A DNA stretch of 64,000 nucleotides from Rugalucina vietnamica (Eukaryota; Mollusca; Bivalvia; Lucinida; Lucinidae), in NCBI GenBank assembly GCA_964017185.1, contig OZ024870.1, positions 26,125,621 to 26,189,620 on the forward strand. The letters are read 5' to 3'. The position numbers and the translations under genes are program-made. Positions within the stretch are counted from its first letter, which is position 1. The number at the start of each line of letters is the position of its first letter. This document shows, piece by piece, positions 35,114 to 44,133 of this stretch. The notes beneath the pieces were generated by a model. That model was not told the DNA's origin and did not search any database. It saw nothing but the letters and a program-made list of their open reading frames with translations.

Positions 35114-35338
35114 GAGCCAGTGCATGGGAAAACCAACAATCTGCATATGTAAAAACAAAGGCGCAGATCAGCTTCGCAGTAACTGCGAAGCTGATCAGCG
35201 CCTTTGTTTTTGCTACACGGATAGTACAATTCCTCTACTTTCTAAATCCAAAACAAATTTCCAGCCTCTGACCATACAGCCTTTTTTGTGTCGGACCTGG
35301 TCGGAACCCACATTGTTGGTTTTCTCACGCACAGGCTC
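35114..35338 (-). mobile_element. Family A palindromic TIR element (copy 10)
   Basis: GAGCCAGTGCATGGGAAAACC at left and mirror ending acaggctc at right, with perfect AAAT/AAAT flanks. The palindrome CGCAGATCAGCTTCGCAG and its mirror are nearly perfect. One of the best-preserved copies. Confidence 0.85.
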
Positions 35339-35762
35339 AAATTACTGCAAAATAATAATCGTATAAAATATGTTACACCTGAATGGTTTAAACTGCCATT
35401 CTACTGAAAAATTGAAAATAAATTAAAAGTAACCTATTATCTTTTATAAGCTGCTTCACAAGAAATAAGTACCGTATGTTTTAAAATGGAGAAACTGGTG
35501 ACCCTAATGTTCTTTAGATTCATGACAGAATATGCAAAGGTAGCATAACTTTAATACTGTGATTTTTCTTATTCTTTGGAAGTTTCTTTTAATTTTTCTT
35601 TTTTTCTTCTAGAGTGCAGACTGATTGTACAAGTTTTTCTTATTGACATGATTTATAATAATTTTTCTTGTGCGAGTTTACCAGTTTACCGTACTTATCA
35701 CAATATTGAAACAAACCTGGTAGCCAGTGGTAGGGCAGTCAAATGTTGTGCATGTATCGGTG

Positions 35763-36245
35763 GGTTTCCATCCACCATTTTCAAAGATCTTCTCTGAAAC
35801 CGCTAGGCCAATCAAAACCAAATTTCATATGTAGCTTTCTTGGGAAGTGGGACATAAATGATTCAGCAGGTCACATGACCAAGATTGCTGCCATGCCAAT
35901 GTATGGTCAGACCGTTTAAAAATCTTTTTAATTCAGTTTTACATCCCTTTCAAGATTATTTCAGCTCATATGAGACGGGCCAATCAGTAGGTGGGCGAAA
36001 ACGGGAGAACCCCGAGAAAAAACACCTGGCCCACCCGCAAGTAGAACATGCCTTGTCTCACATGTGGCCAGTGAGGGGCTCGAACCCACACCAGTCACCA
36101 TGAGCGGTGAGATGATCAAGTGATTAAGAAACAGCGCTCTTAACCGCTCGGCCACGGGGGCCGCCATTTAAAAATCTTCTCCAGAACCCAAACACCTATG
36201 ATCTTATGATTATCAAGTCATTAAATGGTCAAAACTTGCAGGAAA
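35763..36245 (+). mobile_element. Family D body fragment interrupted by a SINE
   Basis: Contains 'gaaaccgctaggccaatcaa', 'aggtcacatgaccaag' and then, after the SINE, 'ttctccagaacccaaacacc'. This is one diverged ~455-bp family D unit. Neither the 5' hairpin nor the GGACCATTGGTCC 3' end is present, so it is a truncated copy. Confidence 0.7.
35945..36164 (-). mobile_element. tRNA-derived SINE with 12-bp target duplication
   Basis: Minus strand: GGCCCCCGTGGCCGAGCGGT (A-box region of a Leu/Ser-type tRNA), TTAAGAGCGC, B box GGTTCGAGCCC, then 'acatgtgagacaaggcatg' and 'ccaggtgttttttctcgggg' and a tail near 35945. Flanked by TTTAAAAATCTT on both sides (35908-35930 region and 36167-36179), a perfect 12-bp duplication of the host family D unit. 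Intact RNA polymerase III boxes suggest youth relative to the copy at 7785-8024. Confidence 0.85.
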
Positions 36246-36307
36246 TGGCAAGTATATGTTCACATCGTTGGGTGTACTATAGTTCATCATTGGGCTAGGC
36301 ATCATAA

Positions 36308-36542
36308 CAGCCGCATCGTGAGAAAACCGGATTTTTGCCTATGCAAAAACAAAGGCGCAGATCAGCTTCGCGGTAACCGCGAAGCTGATCAGCGCCTTTG
36401 TTTTCGCTACACGGATAGTACAATTTCTCTTCTTCTTAAATCCGAAATTTCAAGCTTCTAGCCTGCTTCTGTGACTGTACAGGCCGATTTGTGTCAGACC
36501 TGGTCGGAAACCCCGAAGACCGGTTTTCTCGCGTCGCGGCTC
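36308..36542 (-). mobile_element. Family A palindromic TIR element (copy 11)
   Basis: CAGCCGCATCGTGAGAAAACC at left and mirror ending gtcgcggctc at right. The palindrome is the variant CTTCGCGGTAACCGCGAAG, perfectly symmetric. Non-coding. Confidence 0.85.
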
Positions 36543-36920
36543 ATATAACTTTAGAGGAAATACAGTCCTGCCAATTGAAACATGTGGATTCTCACCCAAT
36601 ATAAGTTAATTCTTTTGATCTATTGTATCAATAAAATTTAAATGGCTTTATATTAGTGTTAAATTTAAAAAGTTCTTGCACTGGGAGCATAATCATTTAC
36701 AAAAATATTTACAGCAAAATTGTTGTGTTTACTTGCAAATGAATGAATATTTAAGAATGTAAGTAAAATATCTGTTGAAAATTTGAAAAGTTGCGACAAA
36801 GACATAAAAAATCATCTGTATGATAAGCAGCTAAACTTAAGTATCTGACTAAATAAGTACAACTGAATTCAAAACCAATGGGCTTCAATGACCAAGAATC
36901 ATTAGTAACAAGAGGTTCAT

Positions 36921-37480
36921 TAGCTCACCTAAGCTGACAGGGTCAAAAGGTGAGCTTATAAAATACCCATGCTCTTGTTGTCTGCCTGTCCATCCGGCAA
37001 CCATTTTCAAAGACCTCCTCTGAAACCAATTTGCCAGGGCTATATAAAATAGCTAATCACAGGGCCAATGATTTTGAAACTTGGCATGATGAATTCAGGA
37101 ATGGAACTCTACAATTTTTATATAAAAATCATGACTTTGACCTATTTTACAGCAAGGTCAACTTGGCATGTAGCATTTACTATAATGTGTATACATAAAT
37201 CATGACCTTGTGATGACCTTGACATATTTTATGGCAATTTCAACATAGACTGCCCATGCATTTGAATGGAGAAAATGTGAAAATGTCATTTGAAGGGAAA
37301 ATCTTGCAGGAAAAGCAAATGGACTGAAGAAGTATGATTCTAAAAAAAAAAATAAAGTGGATCCCAGGGTTTAGTCTGTCCTTGTTGTGGACGTATGATG
37401 ACCATAATATTCAAACACATATTATTGGTGTATATTCCAGATCTCAGGTGAGCGTTTACAGGACCATTGGTCCTCTGGTT
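36921..37480 (+). mobile_element. Family D element, short copy (copy 3)
   Basis: 5' AGCTCACCTAAGCTGACAGG with a decayed hairpin, one to two diverged ~455-bp body units (TGACCTTGACATATTTTATG, 'tgcatttgaatggagaaaat'), and the 3' end CTCAGGTGAGCG, GGACCATTGGTCC, TCTGGTT. 560 bp. Confidence 0.75.
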
Positions 37481-37889
37481 AGTAGGCACACTGTAAGCTG
37501 TGCTTTTGTTGTATCTGATCTTGTCTGTGACTGTGTTACAAATGCCAAAGGCATTTCCAGACAAACATTCATGGCACAAACCACAAATCTCTAATTTGAA
37601 AGGACTTCAGATTGAAATGGTCATTTGTCAGACAGAAGAAAAATATTTTGTTGATATTCTTTTATGTATTTGAAAGTTCTAAATTTATGACTAAGCAAAT
37701 AGCTTTAAATCAAAACGCCACGATATCAAAAAAGAAAAAAGAAAAAAGAAATGACAGCAATTTTTTTAACAGAATGCACATTAAACTAGTCATAGGTAAA
37801 TAAATATGTTTTTATACACATTGAGATAAGTTAGGGTTGGGAATCCATTTTCATTTTTTCTGGCGATACTGAATTTTTATCACATATAT
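37481..37889. other. Unassigned DNA
   Basis: Nothing recognised between the family D and family F copies. AAAAAAG runs only. Confidence 0.4.
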
Positions 37890-38596
37890 TTCATACCTTG
37901 GCCTAGCTCATGACATTGGACCTCTGGGTCGGAGTCATGGGGGTGTGGCTAGAGGTCAAAATCTAAAACTCACTGAAATATTTTTTTCCTTTTATTTCTA
38001 AATAGAAACAACTTAGGAAGATGGTTGGTCATTCATCTTTTAGCTTTGTGACACTGACTTGTGTGTCATGACGGTAAGGGTCGGTTGACCTACTTTCCAT
38101 GGTCCAGTGATTTTGCTTTATATCTTGACACTCAATCAGTATATTTTCATTCTTCTTTCAGATTATGAGTGAGTATGACCAGACCTTTGACTCCAATAAC
38201 CTTATAGGTCACTGTGACCTAATTTCACTGTTCAGTGACTTTGCCTTATACATCAGCACTCAATTGGTTTCTGAACAAGCTTCTTTCACACTATGTTTGC
38301 ATATGACAAGACCTTTGACCCTGGAGTATTCCTAGGTCACTGTGACCTAATTTCATGGTTAAGTGATTTTGCTTATATCTCAACACTCAATGGGTATATG
38401 AACATACTTCTTTCACAATATGAGTGAGACCTTTAAACCTAGTTATATTTAAGTGTCATGGTTCAGTGATTTCGCCTTATCGCATCAAGGCAAAAAGATG
38501 TATTAGCATTATGCTTTGGGTTACAGGTCGATTTTGGCCTTCTGTTTGACGAAAGTCAGAAGCAGTCGAGCACGCTGTTCTGCGACAGCTCTTATT
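37890..38596 (+). mobile_element. Family F-type element, 5'-truncated, ~140-bp units
   Basis: Four to five diverged units with 'gaccagacctttgac', 'taggtcactgtgacctaatt' and 'tcagtgattttgccttatat'. The 3' end has 'gtcgagcacgctgttctgcgacagctc' with an internal hairpin, then CTCTTATT, matching the end at 7757-7782. No 5' terminus is evident. It ends 43 bp before the next family D element. Confidence 0.65.
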
Positions 38597-38639
38597 AGCA
38601 CTGAGATATCTCGTGTGGTTTCTTACTGGTATGGCTTTT

Positions 38640-40190
38640 TAGCTCACCTGAGCCGAAGGCTCAGAAGGTGAGCTTGTAGGATGGCCATACTCCAGGTCCG
38701 TCCGTCCGTCGTCGTTGTCCGTCCACAATTTCAAAGATCTCCTCTTAAACCACTTGGCCAATCAAAGCCAAATTTTATAGGAAGCCTCTATAGGAAGAGG
38801 GAACGAAAGATGGCTGGCACGCTCATATACGGTGAAAACCTTTAAAAATCTTCTCCAGAACCGGTGTACCGATTTCAACAAAACTTGGCATGAAGTATGG
38901 ATGACTCAAGTACTACAATGTATATATAAATCATGGCCCTGTGATGACCTTGACCTATTTTACGGCAAGGTCAGCATAGGTTGCCAATGCATTTGAATGG
39001 GGAAAACTTTAAAAAAAGTCTTGCAGGAAATGGGCAGTAGGACTGAATATTAATGATTCTGAAAAAATGGACCCCAGGGTTGGGGGCCTTATACATGTAT
39101 ATCTCCATAATATTCAAACATCTTCTCCTCTGAAACCGCTTGGCCAATCAAAGCCAAATTTTATTTGAAGCATCTATAGGATGGGGTAACCAATGTATAT
39201 ATAAATAATCCAGGTCACATGACCAAGATGGCCGCCATGCCCATATATGGTAAAAACCCTTCAAAAATCTTCTTCTCCGGAACCAGTGGACTAATTTCAA
39301 TGAAACTTAGCATGAAGTATCGATGACTCAAGTACTACAATGCATATTTAAATCATGACCCTGTGATGACCTTGACCTATTTTACGGCAAGGCCAACAAA
39401 GGTCGCCAACGCATTTGAATGGGGAAAACTTGTAAAATGTCATTTAAAGTGAAAGTCTTGCAGGCATTGTGCAGTATGACTGAATATTAATGATTCTGAA
39501 AAACATTGGTCCCCAGGTGCTCATATGCCCCCACCCCTGGGCAGTATACATGTATATTTCCATAATATTCAAACATATTCTCCTCTGAAACCACTTGGCC
39601 AATCAAAGCCAAATTTTATCTGAAGCATCTATAAGATGGGGTAACCAATGTGTATATAAATAATCCAGGTCACATGACCAAGATGGCCACAGTGCCCATA
39701 TATGGTAAAAACCCTACAAAAATCTTCTTCTCCAGAACCGGTGGACGATTTCAATAAAACTTGGCATGAAGCATCGATACCTAAAGTACAATGTGTATAT
39801 AAATCATGACCCTGTGATGAGCTTGGCCTATTTTAAAGCAAGGTCAACATGGGTCCCTACAGGGGCGGATCCAGGATTTTAGAAGAGGGGGTTCAAATGA
39901 AGTAAAGGGGTTCGTTTGCCTAATGTCACACAAAATCTCTTGAAAAGGTCCGGAGGTGGGTTCTAGCGAACCCATTGAACCCCCCTCTAAATCTGCCACT
40001 GCCCTATGCATTTGAATGGTGAAACTGTTAACATGTCATTTGAAGGAAAAATGGCAAATGGACAGAATATTGATTATTCTGAAAACAAATGGCCCAATTT
40101 CATGTGCAAGGGGGGCTAAATACCATAATATTTATTGGTATATGCAGCAGATCTCAGGTGAACATTTACAGGACCATTGGTCCTCTGGTC
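38640..40190 (+). mobile_element. Family D element, ~455-bp tandem body (copy 4)
   Basis: 5' hairpin AGCTCACCTGAGCC-GAA-GGCTCAGAAGGTGAGCT is nearly perfect. TCCGTCCGTCGTCG follows, then three units with 'accaagatggccgccatgcc', CCATATATGG (two of three) and 'gatgaccttgacctatttta'. The 3' end is CTCAGGTGAAC, GGACCATTGGTCC, TCTGGTC. It contains a small hAT-like MITE at 39860-40001. Better preserved than copies 2 and 3. Confidence 0.8.
39860..40001. mobile_element. hAT-like MITE (CAGNGGCGGATCCAG end)
   Basis: Begins CAGGGGCGGATCCAGGATTT. The right end in reverse complement reads CAGTGGCAGATTTAGAGGGG. A CCCTA duplication flanks it (39855-39859 and 40002-40006). It splits a family D unit exactly. 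The end sequence is typical of short hAT-type MITEs found across animals, but a 5-bp duplication is shorter than the usual 8, so the superfamily is tentative. Confidence 0.65.
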
Positions 40191-40484
40191 TCTATAAAAC
40201 TTGTGTAACGACATGCATTGTAAATATGTACCAATTAAAAGGCATTGGCATTGTAAATATGTACCAATTAAAGAAAACAAAACCCTTTTATTTCCTTTCC
40301 AAAGGACGCTTGTTGGAAAGAAAACCTCACACGAAATTGGGTTTTGACTGGCCAAGTGCGTTTAAGAGATGTTTTATTATTATGTACATGTTAAGCCACG
40401 GGGCAGGGGCAGACAACTATTCTCAAAAACATATTTCTGTCAATTTTATCATTTTCTGCATGCTTTCACCATTAAATAACTGCA

Positions 40485-40662
40485 TAGCATGTAACTGCAC
40501 AGCTGATAAGCACCTTGTTTTTGCTACACAAATAGTAGGATTCCTCTTCTACTTATAACCAAAATCTCAAGCATCTAGCTCTTTTCTGTTACTGTACAGG
40601 CTGGTTTGTATCAGACCAGGTCCAAAATCCCGAAGACCAGTTTTCTTGGGTCTTGTAGAGCT
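40485..40662 (-). mobile_element. Family A element, truncated (copy 12)
   Basis: Starts inside the palindrome ('gtaactgcacagctgataag') and runs to a decayed right TIR ('ttttcttgggtcttgtagag'). The left TIR and left palindrome arm are missing, so the break lies at the palindrome centre. Confidence 0.65.
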
Positions 40663-41434
40663 TGAGTTTCCGATGTCATATGCTAAATTTCAAGATACAT
40701 ATAACAAGATTTTGGACTCTGGAGAATATTTTTAAAGCTTTTACGATTAATGGACATGCATGGTAGTCATCTTAGTCATTGTGAACTGGACTAGTTATTG
40801 ATACATGTACATTTTTCGAATAATTGTCTTCAAACTGTGTGTGTTTAAATTTCAAAATTAACTAATTTGCTAGAATTTACATCTATTAAACTTACCCTTA
40901 AATAATCATCATCATTATAATATCCATAGAAGTATGCACTTTTGACTTATTACTTTAAGTACTTAAAGAATTTGCCCAAATATTAAGCAACCATACTTTT
41001 ATCAAAGTAGTGCTAAGTGATGGTTAAATTTTCAGCCTATAGAAGAATTTCACGGCCAGCAATCTTATGCATGTTACAAAAATTACCAAAAGTATTTTGT
41101 TTTATATCACCAGTGAACTTTATTTGTTTGCATTGTTTTTAAAATGTCCAAGTCAATAATATTTCAGTCATAACCACTCCCTGTGTGCTTAAGGCCAGTC
41201 CATCAGTATCAACTCTATACAGTACTACTGCTGTCCTGTTGTACAATTGAACATATCTGTATGTGTTTTACAGGTGAATAGATTACCATCCATGCTTTCA
41301 TTGTATTGAAAATATACTTCAGGACATAAGTTCTGCACTGGTGGGAAAAAGTGTCTTATAGTATTAGGCAGAAAGGTTGTGTGTCTTTCACATAAGCTGG
41401 TCAGCACTTCTGTTTGTGGGATCTAGTTTAAAAA
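40663..41434. other. Unassigned AT-rich DNA
   Basis: No repeat edge or coding motif supported. The minus-strand frame at 41225-41407 has no recognisable domain. Confidence 0.4.
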
Positions 41435-41663
41435 TTAACTCATTTATGCCTGGCGTCCCTTTTATGGGACATAGGCAAACAGAATAGCCCCAGATGTGAC
41501 GCCGCAGAACGCGGCGTCCCATCTGGGGCTATTCTGTTTGCTTAGAGAATTTCCATTGAAAAACTGAATAAAATTTAAAAATCGCTGCTGAAGCCCCTAA
41601 AAATGAAAGTGGACTCACCCAAATGATAATGATGGGAAAATCCATTCGTCAGATATGGGTTAA
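41435..41663. mobile_element. Family C TTAA-flanked palindromic MITE (copy 2)
   Basis: TTAA at 41435-41438 and 41660-41663. Same CAAACAGAATAGCCCCAGAT hairpin as copy 1. Here the loop GCCGCAGAACGCGGC and the outer 'ggcgtcccttttatgggac' are also symmetric. Roughly 90% like copy 1 over the whole length. Confidence 0.8.
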
Positions 41664-42474
41664 AGCATCTGTTCATATGTAAATGAAATGGAACATGCTT
41701 GTTGTCTTGTCAAAGTTCAGTTTTTAATGTGATGGAATGCTGCAAATCCTTACTTAGAAAGAATAATTGTGAAACATAACATCACTATAAAATTGTTAAA
41801 CTAACATTTATGACACTGTGCAAAAAGAAACTCGGAACGTACACTTCCTTTAAATTAAGTGGCCAAATGTTTTTGCACATATAAATGTCTGATAGTAGGA
41901 TTTCACAAAAGACTGACATTCATATTTTGGTTTATCAATAAATGAAATGTGTATGAAATTGAGTTTCAACAATTTGTCTATTACATGTATCATATTTCAT
42001 GTCTTCTGGATGTTTAATTGTCTCTTGTGCATGATTTTTGTCCTTAACTATATATATTAGCTTTCACATGGTTCTATCCTATCTTATTTCTGTATAATCT
42101 GCAGTAATTCTCATGACAAAAGCCGCATTGGAGGGCTGATATTTCAGACAATGAACCTAAAGCTCATCCATTCTTAACATTCAATTTACTATTGAAATAC
42201 AAAGAACAAAAGATAATTGTTATTTGTAAACATTTCTGCTCAAAAAGATATAAACTATACCTATTATCAAAAAGATTATCTTTGTTTATTTAACAAAAAC
42301 ATTGAAAATAAGTATTTAGCAAGGGTTTTTGTCCTATCTGAAAAGTCCATTTTTCATTTTATCTGACTTTGTATGGAATAACAAATGAGCTGCATGATGA
42401 TAAAACATGTTTCTTGCATGGCATGATTCACTGTCCCTCCCACTGTCTCAGTGTCATAACACAGTTCATCATGA
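41664..42474. other. Unassigned AT-rich DNA
   Basis: Nothing recognised on either strand. Confidence 0.4.
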
Positions 42475-42738
42475 TCATGAAAACATTTCCGTGCAATGTA
42501 TACTCCCTTGAACCCCACTTTTATATAGCAAAACTGGGGTATGCAGGGGTATACCTATTTTTCTTATTTTTGCTCCAAAACATAGATTGTGGGTACTCGT
42601 TAGAACTGCCACGGGGAGGCGGTTCTAACGTGTACCCACAATCTAATAAGAAAAATATCAAAATTTTTCAGCTGAAAATTTTCAATTTTTAAAGCTCAAA
42701 AAAATCTCTGTATATTGCATGGGCAAGTATTCATAATG
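42475..42738 (-). mobile_element. Family B palindromic TIR element (copy 2)
   Basis: Reverse orientation: 'catgaaaacatttccgtgca' at left and 'tgcatgggcaagtattcata' at right. The palindrome 'gttagaactgccacggggaggcggttctaac' is imperfect in one arm. It is followed 35 bp later by element N. Confidence 0.75.
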
Positions 42739-42772
42739 GGTTCTGTATGATAAATTACGAAAACAGGTATAC

Positions 42773-43809
42773 GGACAAAACACCCCACGGACATAACCCC
42801 CCACGTCCATTTTGTTATAGGTGGACGAAAACCACCACATGTTTTTTTGAAGGCTGACAAAACACCCCACGCCCAATAGTATAACGTGGACAAAACACCC
42901 CATGCAGATTTCAAAATTAGGACAAAACCCCCCTCATGTTTTTCTTAGTTCCCCATATGACATGACTGAAAATTGATGGCTGTAAAATTTAGGCATAACC
43001 AAATCTTATGCTTTCTTTATCCAAGATAATATGAATCATATAACATGACTAAAAATTGATGACTTGGACAAGAAACCATAACCAAATTTGATTTCAATAA
43101 GAATAGCTCCCCATATAACATAACAAAATTGATGACTTGGACATGAAACCATGGCCAAATTTTATTATTTCTTTACATTAGTTAATGAAAGCTGCATCTG
43201 AACTTATTTAAGATTTAAACTTTTTAATGAACAGATCTGGTTGTGTTAATGTGTATATGGGCTGTTACAAAAATAATATCACAACATATTTCAAATCATT
43301 TTAATCAGACAAACAAGCAATTAACAATTTGACTTCAATTGAAAAACAACCATTTTAGCGCAGACAGATTATAAAGGTGTTTGAGTTAATTGTGAAAATT
43401 AATTAAATGATTAAAAAATTCAATTACCTTTATAGCACTCAATTAGCACATTATGAGTTGAAAAAATGTACAAACGCAATCAGTATACATGCATTTGTTT
43501 TAATAAGTGATAATTCGAATGGCATCAAAGAAAATATCCATTCATCTACATAAAATTGAAAGAAGGAAAAAGAAGTGATATTAATACCAGAAAATGCATG
43601 TTGTTTGCATTAGGCTTCCATCTGCTTATCTACACTGCAAAAACATGAGGGGGGTTTTGTCCTAATTTTAAAATCTGCATGGGGTGTTTTGTCCACGTTA
43701 TACTTTTGGGCGTGGGGTGTTTTGTCAGCCTTCAAAAAAACATGTGGTGGTTTTCGTCCACCTATAACAAAATGGATGTGGGGTGTTTTGTCCGTGGGGT
43801 GTTTTGTCC
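42773..43809. mobile_element. Element N: ~175-bp TIRs built of GGACAAAACACCCC words
   Basis: Left TIR 42773-42950 and right TIR 43630-43809 match inverted at roughly 95% by eye. Both consist of degenerate repeats of GGACAAAACACCCCAC and GGACGAAAACCACCACATG. The 680-bp centre has three diverged 'catataacatgac...aaattgatgacttggacatgaaaccat' units and no transposase-like frame. TAC flanks both ends, a possible 3-bp duplication. The close TIR match suggests recent activity. It sits between two oppositely oriented family B copies. Superfamily unknown. Confidence 0.75.
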
Positions 43810-43812
43810 TAC

Positions 43813-43951
43813 ACTCACGAAAACATGCCCATGTAATATACAGAGATTGTTAGAGTTCTAAAAAATGACAATTTTCAGCAGAAAAGTTTTGAAATTTTTC
43901 TAATTTGCATTCAAAACATTGATTGTGGCTACATGTTAGAGCCACCTCAGT
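43813..43951 (+). mobile_element. Family B left half (copy 3, chimeric)
   Basis: 'ctcacgaaaacatgcccatg' TIR and the left arm through 'attgtggctacatgttagag' and 'ccacctcagtga'. At the palindrome loop it passes directly into family A sequence. Confidence 0.75.
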
Positions 43952-44023
43952 GAGTTACTGTACAGCTGATCTGCGCCTTTGTTTTCGCATAGGTAAAAAT
44001 CCGGTTTTCTCATGACGCCGCTC
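43952..44023 (+). mobile_element. Family A right half (copy 13, chimeric)
   Basis: Starts at the family A palindrome centre ('gttactgtacagctgatctg') and continues to the right TIR ('ggttttctcatgacgccgctc'). The left half is absent; family B sequence takes its place. Confidence 0.75.
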
Positions 44024-44133
44024 ATATGACAGTACTACAAGCTTTTGAAAACATGGGCAAAACTGGTCAAAGCCTTCCAGCAATTTTATACTGACAGTGT
44101 TCCAAGGTGGAAATTCTGTTTCAATCAGTTTTT

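Noticed and set aside
5610-36461. Many 60-150-residue frames sharing strings such as NKGADQLRSN and EADQRLCF
   Set aside because: They are translations of family A palindromes on either strand and recur wherever a copy lies; no splice context or independent conservation.
40016-40558. 180-residue plus-strand frame
   Set aside because: It runs from family D body through its 3' end into unrelated DNA and a truncated family A copy; composite of repeats.
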